64,000 nucleotides of DNA from DATFCK01 sp963728975 (lineage in GTDB: Bacteria; Verrucomicrobiota; Verrucomicrobiia; Chthoniobacterales; UBA10450), in the NCBI GenBank assembly GCA_963728975.1, contig CAVSMF010000001.1, forward strand, positions 310,001-374,000. Direction: 5' to 3'. The translations under genes and the position numbers were made by a program. The notes below the pieces were generated by a model. That model worked only from the letters and a program-made list of their open reading frames with translations, ran no database searches and was not told where the DNA came from. Of the stretch, positions 1 through 9,220 are shown in pieces. The first letter of the stretch is position 1; each line of letters starts with the position of its first letter.

Positions 1-1
1 T

Positions 2-1150
2 ATCGGGATGGGCCGGATTGGGAGCGAGCTGAGCCGGCGCGCGATTGCTTTTGGCATGCGGGTGATTGCCTACGATCCCTATCTTTCTCCTGCGCGCGCC
101 CGGAGCCTCCAGGTCGAGCTGGCCGACGAACTCGATGAGTTACTCGCCAACTCCGACTTCATCACCTTGCACACGCCGCTCACCGCCGAGACCCGCCATT
201 TGATCGGCGCCCCCCAATTCGAAAAAACCAAGGCCGGGCTTCGCATTATCAATTGCGCCCGGGGCGGACTCATCGATGAACAAGCGCTGATCGCGGCCCT
301 TAAATCCGGCAAAGTGGCCGCCGCGGCCCTGGACGTTTTTGAACAGGAACCGCTCCCGGCCGACTCGCCGTTACGCGGTGCGCCCAATCTCGTTTTGACG
401 CCGCATCTGGGCGCTTCCACAGCCGAAGCGCAGGAAAGCGTTGGGATTGAGATCGCTCAATCGGTCCGGGCCGCGCTGCTCGAAGGCACGATTCGAAATG
501 CGGTTAACATGCCTAACCTCGATGCCAAAACATTGTCGATCATCGGACCCCATCTTCGATTCGGCGAAAAACTGGGCCGTTTTCTGTCTCAGGTGGCGCC
601 CCGCCGGGTTGAAACACTCAACATTAATTTCAGCGGGAAAGTAAACGAGGTGGATACGACGGCGATTACCCGCGCCATTCTCAAAGGGTTTTTGCAAACG
701 GCTGGAGGAACCGAAATCAACGAAGTCAATGCGCCCGCCTTTGCCGAGAGCCTCGGGCTCAAGGTAACCGAAAGCCGGTTGAGCGCTCCGGGGGATTACA
801 GCGACCTGCTGGAGTTATCGGCGGCGGGCGAAGGCAAAAACGTCTCGGTAGGCGGAGCGTTTTTCGGGGCGACCCCCCGAATCGTGAGCATCAACAGCCG
901 TCCCGTGGAAGCCCGGCCACAAGGAGTGGTCCTGGTGCTCGAAAACACCGACCGCCCCGGCATGGTAGGACGCATCGGTAATTTAATGGGCGATCATGGA
1001 GTGAATATCGCGACCATGTCGCTGAGCCGGAACGAAGCCGGAGGCACCGCTCTAACCGTGCTGAACCTGGACACGCTCCCCGGGCCGGAATTGTTAGCCC
1101 AGATCCGGGCCAGCGAGGACATTCACGCCGCCCAGGTGATCGAGCTGTAA
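2..1150 (+). CDS. serA: D-3-phosphoglycerate dehydrogenase, 5'-truncated by window edge
   Basis: Catalyses the first step of serine synthesis (3-phosphoglycerate to 3-phosphohydroxypyruvate, NAD-dependent, cytosolic). The window opens inside the Rossmann fold: the first in-frame codons read IGMGRIG, the nucleotide-binding glycine motif, so the true start and the N-terminal substrate-domain half lie upstream. Catalytic Arg (NCARGG), Glu (FEQEPLP) and His (TPHLGAS) are all present. The chain then runs through an intervening ASB-type domain to a C-terminal ACT domain (DRPGMVGRIGNLMGDHGVNI), which in the family binds serine for feedback control. This is the long, ACT-containing bacterial form. 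No neighbour of the serine pathway is visible downstream. Confidence 0.95.
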   Translation: MGMGRIGSELSRRAIAFGMRVIAYDPYLSPARARSLQVELADELDELLANSDFITLHTPLTAETRHLIGAPQFEKTKAGLRIINCARGGLIDEQALIAALKSGKVAAAALDVFEQEPLPADSPLRGAPNLVLTPHLGASTAEAQESVGIEIAQSVRAALLEGTIRNAVNMPNLDAKTLSIIGPHLRFGEKLGRFLSQVAPRRVETLNINFSGKVNEVDTTAITRAILKGFLQTAGGTEINEVNAPAFAESLGLKVTESRLSAPGDYSDLLELSAAGEGKNVSVGGAFFGATPRIVSINSRPVEARPQGVVLVLENTDRPGMVGRIGNLMGDHGVNIATMSLSRNEAGGTALTVLNLDTLPGPELLAQIRASEDIHAAQVIEL

Positions 1151-1303
1151 CCGAAGGTCGCAAGGCGTGGCGGCGTCCCAGCCGCCGAGTGCAGACGCTA
1201 TCTCCAGTCGCGCCCCCTGAAACCCAAAGCGGCCGGGACGCCGCTTCTCCGTTCAATCTGAGTGATTGACCGCCCCGCTTTCACTAGTCAAACTCCCGCA
1301 CAT

Positions 1304-1567
1304 ATGGACTTTAGCGCTCATTCGATTATCTGGGTTCTGGTGATCGGTCTCGTCATTGGGGCCATCGCCAAACTGTTGATGCCGGGAAAAGATCCCGGAG
1401 GATGCATTATTACGATGTTGTTAGGCATAGCCGGCGCGTTCGTCGGCACGTGGATCGGCCGCCTGTTTGTGGGGCAGAGCTACATCGCCGGCTGGATCAT
1501 GTCGATCGTCGGCGCCATGGTTCTTCTGCTCATCTATCGGCTGCTCTTTCGGCGCGGCGGCGGGTAA
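1304..1567 (+). CDS. GlsB/YeaQ/YmgE-family small membrane protein
   Basis: An 87-residue protein with three hydrophobic segments and the Gly-rich pattern of the transglycosylase-associated (GlsB/YeaQ/YmgE) family: IGAIAKLLMPGKDPGGC, then a GIAGAFVGTWIGRLF helix and a C-terminal helix ending in a basic tail. The in-frame ATG at 1304 is preferred to an upstream codon at 1262, because the family begins close to the first membrane segment and the extra 14 residues are not family-like. Members are often stress-induced; no biochemical role can be read from sequence. It stands alone, followed by a large palindrome. Confidence 0.8.
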   Translation: MDFSAHSIIWVLVIGLVIGAIAKLLMPGKDPGGCIITMLLGIAGAFVGTWIGRLFVGQSYIAGWIMSIVGAMVLLLIYRLLFRRGGG

Positions 1568-1570
1568 ATT

Positions 1571-1656
1571 GGAGGGACGAGCTTGTCTCGTCCCATTACT
1601 AGGGGATTAGGGGATGGCTTTTCCTTGAAGGTTGGACGAGACAAGCTCGTCCCTCC
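1571..1656. repeat. Nested inverted repeat, 23-nt arms
   Basis: Two copies of a palindrome (GGGACGAG, 5-nt loop, CTCGTCCC) face each other at 1571-1593 and 1634-1656, so each can fold alone or the two can pair as one long hairpin. It begins 3 nt after the stop of the preceding gene. A third copy at 44868 is followed by a T-run. A bidirectional termination or mRNA-end role is plausible but inferred. Confidence 0.75.
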
Positions 1657-1671
1657 CCCTTAACGGCCCCT

Positions 1672-1690
1672 GGCGGTTCGGTGAACCGCC
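1672..1690. repeat. Short palindrome (8-bp arms) upstream of EamA gene
   Basis: GGCGGTTC-GGT-GAACCGCC is a perfect 8-bp-arm hairpin 18 nt before the chosen EamA start. An open frame passes through it, which is why a longer N-terminus (from 1681) is formally possible but unlikely. Confidence 0.6.
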
Positions 1691-1707
1691 GCTACCTTGG
1701 TCAGGCC

Positions 1708-2664
1708 ATGGCAGCACCAAAAAGAGTCTGGGTCGTTCTTGCCTTCGCCGCCATTTACCTCATTTGGGGTTCGACTTATCTGGCCATCTTTTTTGCCATT
1801 CGATCCATACCCCCGTTTTTCATGGCGGGCGCGCGATTCCTTCTTGCCGGAATCATCATGTACACGGTTGCCCGAACCCAGGGCACGCCCAAACCTGAGG
1901 CGTCCACTTGGAAAAGCGCCGCGGTCGTCGGCGCTTGCCTGCTCTTCTTTGGAAACGGCGGAGTCACCATCTCCGAAAAGTGGGTTCCCACCGGCCTGGC
2001 TGCTTTGCTCGTTGCCGTCGTGCCAATCTACATGGCATTGCTTGGCTGGCTCAGTAATACCGCGCCCCGGCCAACACCAATCGTCTGGCTCGGACTCATC
2101 GGCGGCTTTGTCGGAGTAGGAATCCTGGTTGGACCGGCTTTGAGCGCCCCGGTGGGCAAGAATCACCTCGGATTGGGGATGCTCATCCTCCTGATTGGAT
2201 CGTTGCTTTGGTCCGTGGGCTCACTTTATTCGCGCCGGGCAAATACCGCGCAATCTTTGTTTATGGCAGCGGGTCAGCAAATGATTTGCGGAGGTGCACT
2301 CCTTGGGCTCGCCGGTTTTCTGCTGGGCGAAGAGCGCGATTTTGCCCTGGACGATATTACCTGGCTTTCGATTGGAGCGTTCGCCTACCTGGTTTTGATC
2401 GGCGCCCTGATCGGCTATACCGCCTATTTCTATTTGCTGCGTCACTGCGAGCCGGCCAAGGTTGCCACTTACGCTTATGTAAATCCGATCGTTGCCGTTA
2501 TACTGGGAGGACTTTTCGCAGGTGAAACCCTGAACATGCGCACGGTGGTGGCGGCGGCGCTGATAATCGGGTCGGTGGCAACGGTGATTACGGCGCAGCA
2601 GATCCGATCCAGAGCGGCTGTTCCGGTCGATCCTTTGATGGAACAAACTGATTGTGCCAGATGA
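1708..2664 (+). CDS. EamA/DMT-superfamily exporter
   Basis: Inner-membrane drug/metabolite transporter of the RhaT/EamA type. It has ten predicted hydrophobic helices in two tandem EamA repeats; the first opens with the signature IYLIWGSTYLAI and FFMAGARFLLAG, and the second ends in PIVAVILGGLFAGETL. The length (318 aa from the ATG at 1708) is typical. The upstream alternative at 1681 would translate part of a palindrome. Its TGA overlaps the ATG of the ferritin-VIT1 gene in an ATGA junction, so the two are translationally coupled. Substrate cannot be deduced; EamA proteins export amino acids, purines or other metabolites. Confidence 0.88.
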   Translation: MAAPKRVWVVLAFAAIYLIWGSTYLAIFFAIRSIPPFFMAGARFLLAGIIMYTVARTQGTPKPEASTWKSAAVVGACLLFFGNGGVTISEKWVPTGLAALLVAVVPIYMALLGWLSNTAPRPTPIVWLGLIGGFVGVGILVGPALSAPVGKNHLGLGMLILLIGSLLWSVGSLYSRRANTAQSLFMAAGQQMICGGALLGLAGFLLGEERDFALDDITWLSIGAFAYLVLIGALIGYTAYFYLLRHCEPAKVATYAYVNPIVAVILGGLFAGETLNMRTVVAAALIIGSVATVITAQQIRSRAAVPVDPLMEQTDCAR

Positions 2665-3842
2665 ATAAGAGCAGCCCATCCGACGGCAAAAAAGACCGGC
2701 GGGAAACAGTCGAGGTGATTAAGCGGAATTGGCGCGCGGAAGTGGAAAGCGCGCAGGTCTACCACGACTTGGCGGAACGCGAGCAGGATGAAAAGCGAAA
2801 GGCGATTTTGCAACGAATGGCTGAAGCGGAAGAGCGGCATGCCCGGCGTTGGAAGCAGAAGCTGCACGACATGGGGGAACCGGCCCCGCGGTTAGCCGAA
2901 ACCATCTGGACCCGGTTTAAGCGGCGGTTCACCCGCTCTCTGGGGACCGACATCGCCATCCGGCGCATGGAAGTCGCCGAAGAAAAACATGAAAAAGAAT
3001 TCAGCGCCCAGCGCCAACGCGCCCTGGCCCAGGAAGAGGATGTGCAGGAGTTCCTGAGAACGAGCGCACTGGAGGAGAAGGCCCACGCCCGGGCTTTGAG
3101 CGCGATGACAGGCCCGCCCAACCCCAAAACGCTGCTGGACACCATTCTCAAACGGGAACGCTGGCACGGACGCGGCGGGAGCTGGGTAGCCGATGCGATC
3201 TACGGCGTTAACGACGGTCTTGGCGCGGTGTTCGGTATCGTGTCCGGGGTGGCCGGTGCGACTAACAACCAACAGCATTTTATTCTGATCTCAGGTTTGG
3301 CCGGAATGATTGCCTCGTCGCTGTCGATGGGCGCCGGCGCCTATCTGGCGGTCAAGAGCGAAAGCGAAGTCTACGAAGCCGAGATCGCGCGGGAAAAGGC
3401 CGAAGTGGAAGAGAACCCCGAGGAAGAAATCGAGGAGATGTCCCTCTTTTATCAGCTGCAAGGATTTAGTCCGGAGGAATCGCAGAAGATGGCGGAGCGG
3501 CTTGCCGAACAACCCGAACAGTTGGTTCAGGCCATGGCCCAAAGCGAGCTCGGCCTTTCCGAGCATCGATTTCCGAGCCCGTTGAAATCGTCGGCCTCGG
3601 CCGCCATCTCCACCGCGGTGGGGGCGTTCATTCCGATTATTCCTTTCTTCTTCATGAGCGGCATCGAAGCCGTGGTCGCGGCATTCGTCATCAGCATCCT
3701 GGCCCATTTTGCGGTGGGGGCCGTGAAATCGCTAATCACTCTGCGTTCCTGGTGGGCGTCGGGCCTGGAGATGACGATTGTCGGCGTGATTGAAGCGGCG
3801 GTGACGTATGGGCTTGGGCTTGCCTTTGGCGCGCTGGGCTGA
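2661..3842 (+). CDS. Ferritin-like (erythrin) / VIT1 fusion iron exporter, MbfA-like
   Basis: A two-domain membrane protein. Residues 1-150 form a ferritin-like four-helix di-iron domain with repeated Glu/ExxH ligands (AEVESAQVYHDL, MAEAEERHARRW, EVAEEKHEKEF, ALEEKAHARAL). Residues 165-393 are a VIT1/CCC1 domain with the marker DGLGAVFGIVSGVAGA and five hydrophobic segments. The same architecture occurs in MbfA of rhizobia, which exports iron and protects against peroxide; the function here is inferred from that family. Start ATG 2661 overlaps the EamA stop (ATGA). A TTG codon at 2652 is a weaker alternative. No Irr/Fur-like box was recognised upstream. Confidence 0.9.
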   Translation: MNKSSPSDGKKDRRETVEVIKRNWRAEVESAQVYHDLAEREQDEKRKAILQRMAEAEERHARRWKQKLHDMGEPAPRLAETIWTRFKRRFTRSLGTDIAIRRMEVAEEKHEKEFSAQRQRALAQEEDVQEFLRTSALEEKAHARALSAMTGPPNPKTLLDTILKRERWHGRGGSWVADAIYGVNDGLGAVFGIVSGVAGATNNQQHFILISGLAGMIASSLSMGAGAYLAVKSESEVYEAEIAREKAEVEENPEEEIEEMSLFYQLQGFSPEESQKMAERLAEQPEQLVQAMAQSELGLSEHRFPSPLKSSASAAISTAVGAFIPIIPFFFMSGIEAVVAAFVISILAHFAVGAVKSLITLRSWWASGLEMTIVGVIEAAVTYGLGLAFGALG

Positions 3843-3964
3843 GGGCGATTTCGGCAAAGAAAAGCGTTATCCGAGGCGTTTCCAGCATACCCCAAGACAT
3901 TTTCTATAAAGACCAGAATAAGGCTCCGGCGCCCTGGCTCATTTCCTGCGCACTCCAGACCGCC

Positions 3965-6478
3965 ATGACGGGCCCTGGCGATGACTCAGGGGAACATCGC
4001 TTAGTTTCTAAGCGATTCGGCCGTTTTTCTGCCGATCGTCTGCTTGATCTCAGCAGCGAAGCCATTTTTCTCCGAGACGCAGCCGACCGAATCACCTATT
4101 GGAATGCTGGAGCAGAAGCCCTCTATGGCTGGTCGCGGGAGGAAGCGATCGGGCGTTCCTCGCTCGAGCTTCTCAAGACCTCACCCGCTCCTGTTTTTTC
4201 TGAAATCCAGGCAAGCCTCAATCGGACGGGCTTTTGGAAAGGCGAATTAGTTCAGACCTGCCGCGACGGCACCCGGGTGGAAGTAGCCAGCCAGTCATGG
4301 ATCGATCGCGATTCGGAATCCGGTTCGGTAGAAATCGTCCAGATTGACGCGGCTGTCACCGCCCTAAAACGGGCGGAGTCAGCGCGGGCGAATTTTCAGT
4401 CGCTGTTTGAATCAACCGCGGGGGCATATCTGGTTGTAACACCCCACGAGTATCAAATCGTGGCAGTAAGCGATGCTTACCTTCATGTGACTCTGGCCGA
4501 CCGGAATATTGTCGGCCGCAACCTGTTTGACGTGTTCCCGGATGTTCCGGGAGATCCTTCGGCGGATGCAGTGCGAAACCTGCAAGCTTCGCTCAAGAAA
4601 GTAGAAACCAGCCGATGCGCGGATGCCATGGACGTTCAGCGGCATCCGATCCGGCTGGCCGACGGTAGCGGGGGCTGGCAGGAGCGTTACTGGAGTCCGA
4701 TAAATTCGCCCGTCTTCAACCAGAGTGGAGAACTGGCCTTCATTGTTCACCGGATCGAAGACGTGACTCCGTATGTGCTGGCAAAGCAGGGCGAAGCCAA
4801 GGGCGAAGAAGCGATGAATATCCTTCACAATCGGGCTGCCCACATGGAAGCGGAGATTGTGCGACGGACCCAGGAATTGCTTCGCGCCAACGAGCAATTG
4901 CGTGAAACTGAGGCGCGTTTTCGTTTGCTGGCGGACACGATCCCGCAACTGGTCTGGATGGCCCGGCCCGACGGCTGGGTTTTCTGGTACAACCAGCGTT
5001 GGTACGAATTCACCGGAAAGACGCCGAAAGAAATGGAAGGCTGGGGCTGGCAAAGTGTCCACGATCCCCAGGAGCTGGGCCGGATCACGGAGTATTGGAA
5101 AGCGGGCCTGGAAAAAGAGCAGCCCTGGGAAGATACGTTTCTTCTGCGGCGTTACGACGGCGAATACCGCTGGCATCTTTCCCGAGCAGTGCCGCTTCGC
5201 GGCCACGATGGGAGAATTGTCCTCTGGTTCGGCACCAACACGGACATTACCGATCTGGTGAAGGCGGAGGAAGCAGCTCGTTCGGCTAACCGGACCAAAG
5301 ACCAATTCATCGCGGCGTTGTCACACGAATTGCGGACGCCGCTCATGCCGGTGCTGGCAGTGGTCAGTTATCTGGTCAAGCAGACCCCATCGCTCCCTTC
5401 CGAATTGCGCGGCGAGATTGAGATGATCCAACGCAACGTCGAATTGGAGGCGCGTTTAATCGACGATCTGCTCGATATCACTCGGATTGCCAGCGGCAAA
5501 CTGGAGTTCACTCCGGAAGTCACCGACGCCCATCCGGCCGTATATGACGCCTTTGAAATCTGCGCTCAAAACGTTCGGACCAAAGAGCTGATTGTGGAGC
5601 TCGACTTACAAGCTGCGGAGCATCTGGTCCTGGCCGACCCGGTGCGACTGCATCAGGTTTTTTGGAACATCATCAGCAACGCCGTCAAATTTACTCCCCG
5701 GGGAGGCCGGGTCGTTATCCGATCATCCAATAACGAAGAGGGCGAGTTTGTTTTGGAGGTCACGGACACGGGAATTGGATTCGAACCCGAGGCGCTCGAG
5801 CACATTTTCGACGCCTTCGCCCAGGGCGATCGATCGATTACCCGGAACTTCGGAGGCCTGGGGCTTGGACTGGCTATTACAAAGAGTCTGGTGGACGCGC
5901 ACCACGGCCGGCTGGAGGCCCACAGCAACGGCCGGAATGAAGGAGCTACTTTCAAACTTATCCTGGGCACGATCGCAAAGGAAAACAACGCCACTGTCAC
6001 TGCCGGTGAACCATCCTTCAATAAGAACACTCTGCGCATTCTGGTCGTGGACGACCACGATGACACCCGGCGGGTGCTTGGCAATCTGCTGCGCGGCAAA
6101 GGCCACGAAGTCTCGACTGCCGTGAACGTCGCCACTGCATTGGAAACGCTGAGCTGTAAAACCATCGACGTCCTTCTGAGCGATATCGGCTTGCCCGATG
6201 GAACCGGTTATCAACTGATGGAGCAGGCCAAATCGTTCCAGCCGTTGATTGGCATCGCATTGAGCGGGTTCGGAATGGCCGAGGACATCGATCGCGCGTT
6301 TGAGGCGGGGTTCTCCCACCACATGATTAAACCGGTCAATTTCGATCAACTCGAAACGGTCCTGCGCCGGATCACTTCGAAAAGCGTCTTTTCAAGCCGT
6401 TCGCCGGGGCCTGGTCCGATCGAGTCCGCGACCCAAATGGAATTTTCTTTGTCCAGACATTCGCTGGCAGACAATTAA
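3965..6478 (+). CDS. Hybrid sensor histidine kinase (PAS-PAS-PAS-HisKA-HATPase-REC)
   Basis: An 837-residue cytosolic-type kinase with no convincing membrane helix. Approximate order: PAS (25-140), PAS (145-275), coiled region, PAS/PAC (315-435; FRLLADTIPQLVWMARPDG), HisKA with phospho-acceptor His454 in ALSHELRTPL, HATPase_c (NIISNAVKFTP; DTGIGF; GGLGLGLAI), and a C-terminal receiver domain (ILVVDDHDD) with phospho-acceptor Asp740 in LLSDIGLPDG. The three PAS domains suggest redox, light or ligand sensing, but no cofactor residues (such as a LOV Cys) were recognised. No partner regulator is adjacent; the downstream gene is convergent. Confidence 0.92.
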   Translation: MTGPGDDSGEHRLVSKRFGRFSADRLLDLSSEAIFLRDAADRITYWNAGAEALYGWSREEAIGRSSLELLKTSPAPVFSEIQASLNRTGFWKGELVQTCRDGTRVEVASQSWIDRDSESGSVEIVQIDAAVTALKRAESARANFQSLFESTAGAYLVVTPHEYQIVAVSDAYLHVTLADRNIVGRNLFDVFPDVPGDPSADAVRNLQASLKKVETSRCADAMDVQRHPIRLADGSGGWQERYWSPINSPVFNQSGELAFIVHRIEDVTPYVLAKQGEAKGEEAMNILHNRAAHMEAEIVRRTQELLRANEQLRETEARFRLLADTIPQLVWMARPDGWVFWYNQRWYEFTGKTPKEMEGWGWQSVHDPQELGRITEYWKAGLEKEQPWEDTFLLRRYDGEYRWHLSRAVPLRGHDGRIVLWFGTNTDITDLVKAEEAARSANRTKDQFIAALSHELRTPLMPVLAVVSYLVKQTPSLPSELRGEIEMIQRNVELEARLIDDLLDITRIASGKLEFTPEVTDAHPAVYDAFEICAQNVRTKELIVELDLQAAEHLVLADPVRLHQVFWNIISNAVKFTPRGGRVVIRSSNNEEGEFVLEVTDTGIGFEPEALEHIFDAFAQGDRSITRNFGGLGLGLAITKSLVDAHHGRLEAHSNGRNEGATFKLILGTIAKENNATVTAGEPSFNKNTLRILVVDDHDDTRRVLGNLLRGKGHEVSTAVNVATALETLSCKTIDVLLSDIGLPDGTGYQLMEQAKSFQPLIGIALSGFGMAEDIDRAFEAGFSHHMIKPVNFDQLETVLRRITSKSVFSSRSPGPGPIESATQMEFSLSRHSLADN

Positions 6479-6548
6479 ATATGCCGCCTGGCAGCCGATC
6501 GTTGGGCCCTGATGTCCAGGCTCGCACAGCAAGGTCACAAGCCGCCGG

Positions 6549-8864
6549 TTAACGATGGCGCCGATGTTTCGGCCGACACATGATGGTGTAAGCCTGCTGC
6601 TCAACATTCGGAGTCGCTGTTCCGGTTGAAGCATCATAAACAGAGCGCGAGAAATAAATCACCGCCGTTCCGGTGTTGTCCGGGTCGAAGTAAGGATCGC
6701 CCGGCGGGACAGGCACATCGAAGGCTGTATTTCCAGTAGGGGTCATATCCAGGTCGTGGTCGACAAACTGACCCCAGGCGAAAATCCAGCTGGAAAGATT
6801 GCGCGCATTGCGGATATCGGCCGTCTGATCGCAAACCGTGTTACTGATAAGGCGCGGACTCGGCCGACTGGCTCCGGCCGGGGTGGAAATTGAGTCGCCA
6901 TAGCCGACTGCGACAAACCTCATCAGATCCACTCCGGCTGAACCCCACGTTGTATGCGATTGGTTGTTCCCTGTTCCATCCAACGAAGCAGTAGTCGGTG
7001 CCAGCCGGATAAATCGCGCCTTTTTCTTTTCAATAAGATCTGCCGGCAACGCGCCGGGCCTCGGCTGTAAGGTTGAAAGTGTCGATTGCTGAAAGAAAAA
7101 GACGTTGTCCTGAATCTTGGTAATCGTGCTGTTGCGCCTGATGATATCGGAAAGCCGCGTTTGCTGGATCGCTTGCAGTTGTCGTCCCTGAAATACCCTT
7201 TCATACCAGTAGCGGTCGCCATCACGAACTCGCTCAAACTGGTCGGCAATGATGGCGCGGAAGGTAGGTCCCATACTCGATCCGGAAACATGATCTTCGG
7301 CCAGGCCGCCCACCCACAGGTCAATCGAATCGACATTGCCGTAAAGAAGGAAAAGTTTGGTCTGAAGATCGGGGTTGCTCGTAATCTCGGCAAAGCTCGT
7401 AACTCGCGGAAGCCCGTAGGCGACTCGGGTGCTGTTGTAATCAGCCACCCCGTGGTCCCTTCCGCGCTGAATATTGAGCGAGGCGAGATCAAGACCGCCC
7501 GCGCCAGGAGGTCCGAACAGAAAATTTCTCAGCCCGGAGACGAGTTGCGTGTCCACTTCCTGGGCGTCATCGGTTGCGAGGTCCTTGAGAACGGGATCGA
7601 GACCGGCCGTTTCCAGCACCGATGGATTAAAGAAAGCTTCGGCCAGCGGGACAGCCGGCTGAATTTCATTGCCGTCGTTATCGCGGAACCCGACGGCATC
7701 GTTGACCAGAGTATGACCGATGCGGAAAGCCGCCGTGGAAAACTCGATTGCCACTTCGGGGTTAACGTTCGGATCATATCCCAGGTAAGGCCGCAAAGCA
7801 CCGGCCCCAAGCAAGGCGGGCAAAAACTCGTTGTAGGTGATGACCTGGAATTCGGCGACAACGATCCGGCGAGCCCCTTGAAAAATCTGTTCGTCGCTCA
7901 AGGATGGAATGGCCGCGGCGATGGCGTCTGCGATTTGGTTGTGCTCCCTTACAAACAGGGCTTGAACGGCTGTCAGCTCGACATTTTCATTTGACCGGAC
8001 ATCACCCGCCAGGAAGAGCTCATCGTCGGGAAAAAGATGGGCGTCGTTGGCATTGGGAAGACCCGCCGAATTGAGCGGCGGAAGATTGCCCGCGCTGGTT
8101 TTCAGTCTGCCGCCTTGAAATGTTCGCAAAGCAGCCGCTCGGGTCGGGTCGGAGCCATAAATCACCGAACCATCCAGGTAGGCCGAGATTTGGTTCGGTT
8201 GCTGTCGCGCGTTGGGCGTGCTCGCCTGGAAGGTGAAACTATTGAGGCCGGGAGTCAAAGGCATGGCCAGATCAAAATTGCCGGTCCGACTCAGGGCGAG
8301 ATTCTGGCCGTTCATGGAAAACGAAATGAGCGACGGCGCATACACCGAGTCGATGACTTCTCCGTGCAACGTGACCGCCGCCGAGCGCACCGTGCTGCCA
8401 CTAGGCGGATCGATGGCAAGAAATGAAGCGGAGCTTGCCGGCTTCGCGGCCTTAGCAATTGGCTTCGATTCCAGAATCGCAGAGCGCCCGTTCAGGTTGC
8501 GAATTTGCCGCTCGGCGATCCAACCGCTCGGTCCCATATCGAATTGCACGTTCCACCACCAGACCTCGGCCGCCCAAACCGGACCGTCGACGATCGATCC
8601 TGTCGCATTCAAGACCTGGTTTCCTTCGAAACGCCCTGCCAGCGGAGGGCTGACCCATACCGGAGTTTGAGCCACAGTCTGAACACGATCGCCAATTGTA
8701 AATAGAGAACTCTCTTCCGCTGCGACCGCTGCCGCCGTTGCCTTTACAACTAAAAAAACTGCTGCCGCAATCATCAGCCGCAGGACCAATGATTCGACCC
8801 GACAAAAAGATACCGCCACTGGCCTAAGACGGGCCGGACCGGTGAATTCAATATTCTTACTCAC
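6549..8864 (-). CDS. Secreted haem peroxidase (peroxinectin-like) in circularly permuted domain order
   Basis: A 771-residue secreted protein. GTG 8864 is chosen because AGGGAG lies 5-6 nt upstream; a hydrophobic stretch rich in Ala/Val (residues 30-50) acts as signal peptide. Residues 55-120 look SH3-like and 145-210 Ig-like. Then comes the animal-type haem peroxidase, but split and swapped. Residues about 215-590 match the C-terminal two thirds (catalytic Arg290 and haem-linked Glu293 in GDVRSNE, proximal His384 in FRIGHTLV, ending IQDNVFF). After a 40-residue linker, residues about 625-765 carry the normal N-terminal third (DGTGNN, then WGQFVDHDLDMTP with distal His703). All catalytic residues are thus present in permuted order. 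Substrate unknown. Confidence 0.85.
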   Translation of the reverse strand: MSKNIEFTGPARLRPVAVSFCRVESLVLRLMIAAAVFLVVKATAAAVAAEESSLFTIGDRVQTVAQTPVWVSPPLAGRFEGNQVLNATGSIVDGPVWAAEVWWWNVQFDMGPSGWIAERQIRNLNGRSAILESKPIAKAAKPASSASFLAIDPPSGSTVRSAAVTLHGEVIDSVYAPSLISFSMNGQNLALSRTGNFDLAMPLTPGLNSFTFQASTPNARQQPNQISAYLDGSVIYGSDPTRAAALRTFQGGRLKTSAGNLPPLNSAGLPNANDAHLFPDDELFLAGDVRSNENVELTAVQALFVREHNQIADAIAAAIPSLSDEQIFQGARRIVVAEFQVITYNEFLPALLGAGALRPYLGYDPNVNPEVAIEFSTAAFRIGHTLVNDAVGFRDNDGNEIQPAVPLAEAFFNPSVLETAGLDPVLKDLATDDAQEVDTQLVSGLRNFLFGPPGAGGLDLASLNIQRGRDHGVADYNSTRVAYGLPRVTSFAEITSNPDLQTKLFLLYGNVDSIDLWVGGLAEDHVSGSSMGPTFRAIIADQFERVRDGDRYWYERVFQGRQLQAIQQTRLSDIIRRNSTITKIQDNVFFFQQSTLSTLQPRPGALPADLIEKKKARFIRLAPTTASLDGTGNNQSHTTWGSAGVDLMRFVAVGYGDSISTPAGASRPSPRLISNTVCDQTADIRNARNLSSWIFAWGQFVDHDLDMTPTGNTAFDVPVPPGDPYFDPDNTGTAVIYFSRSVYDASTGTATPNVEQQAYTIMCRPKHRRHR

Positions 8865-9220
8865 GTGTCTCCCTGGATGAGCTAACCCTGAGCCGCAGCC
8901 GGAATTTTGCTGCGATTTGCGTAATCTGGGCGCAAAATTCCAAAATAATCCGGCTCCGGGCGGCATGTATGATCACGGTTTGCACCGGTGAGTCGCACCT
9001 CCGCGAGATGCCGCCGCTTCCCTGATTCTGAGATTCTGCTGGTACCCAAGGCGCAATCAGGCTACCACAATCGCATGCCTTCTGTCGACCCCATCGTCGC
9101 CGCCCACCTCATAGTAAAAAGAGCTCGGGAACGACACGCCCGCGGGTTCGATCGTTGAAAAGGATCCGGGAGCTCGAGCATGGCTGGCTGCCTCCCGAAC
9201 TGTCGGCCGCAAGAGCCGCT
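8865..9220. other. Intergenic, no gene seen
   Basis: A 356-bp gap between two leftward genes. It should carry the peroxidase promoter, but no convincing -35/-10 pair, repeat or short gene was found. Confidence 0.5.

Noticed and set aside
4412..5305. Leftward frame inside the hybrid kinase gene
   Set aside because: Antisense shadow; the PAS and kinase motifs are all on the plus strand.
7086..7994. Rightward frame opposite the peroxidase
   Set aside because: Antisense shadow; no domain or signal, while the leftward strand has all peroxidase motifs.
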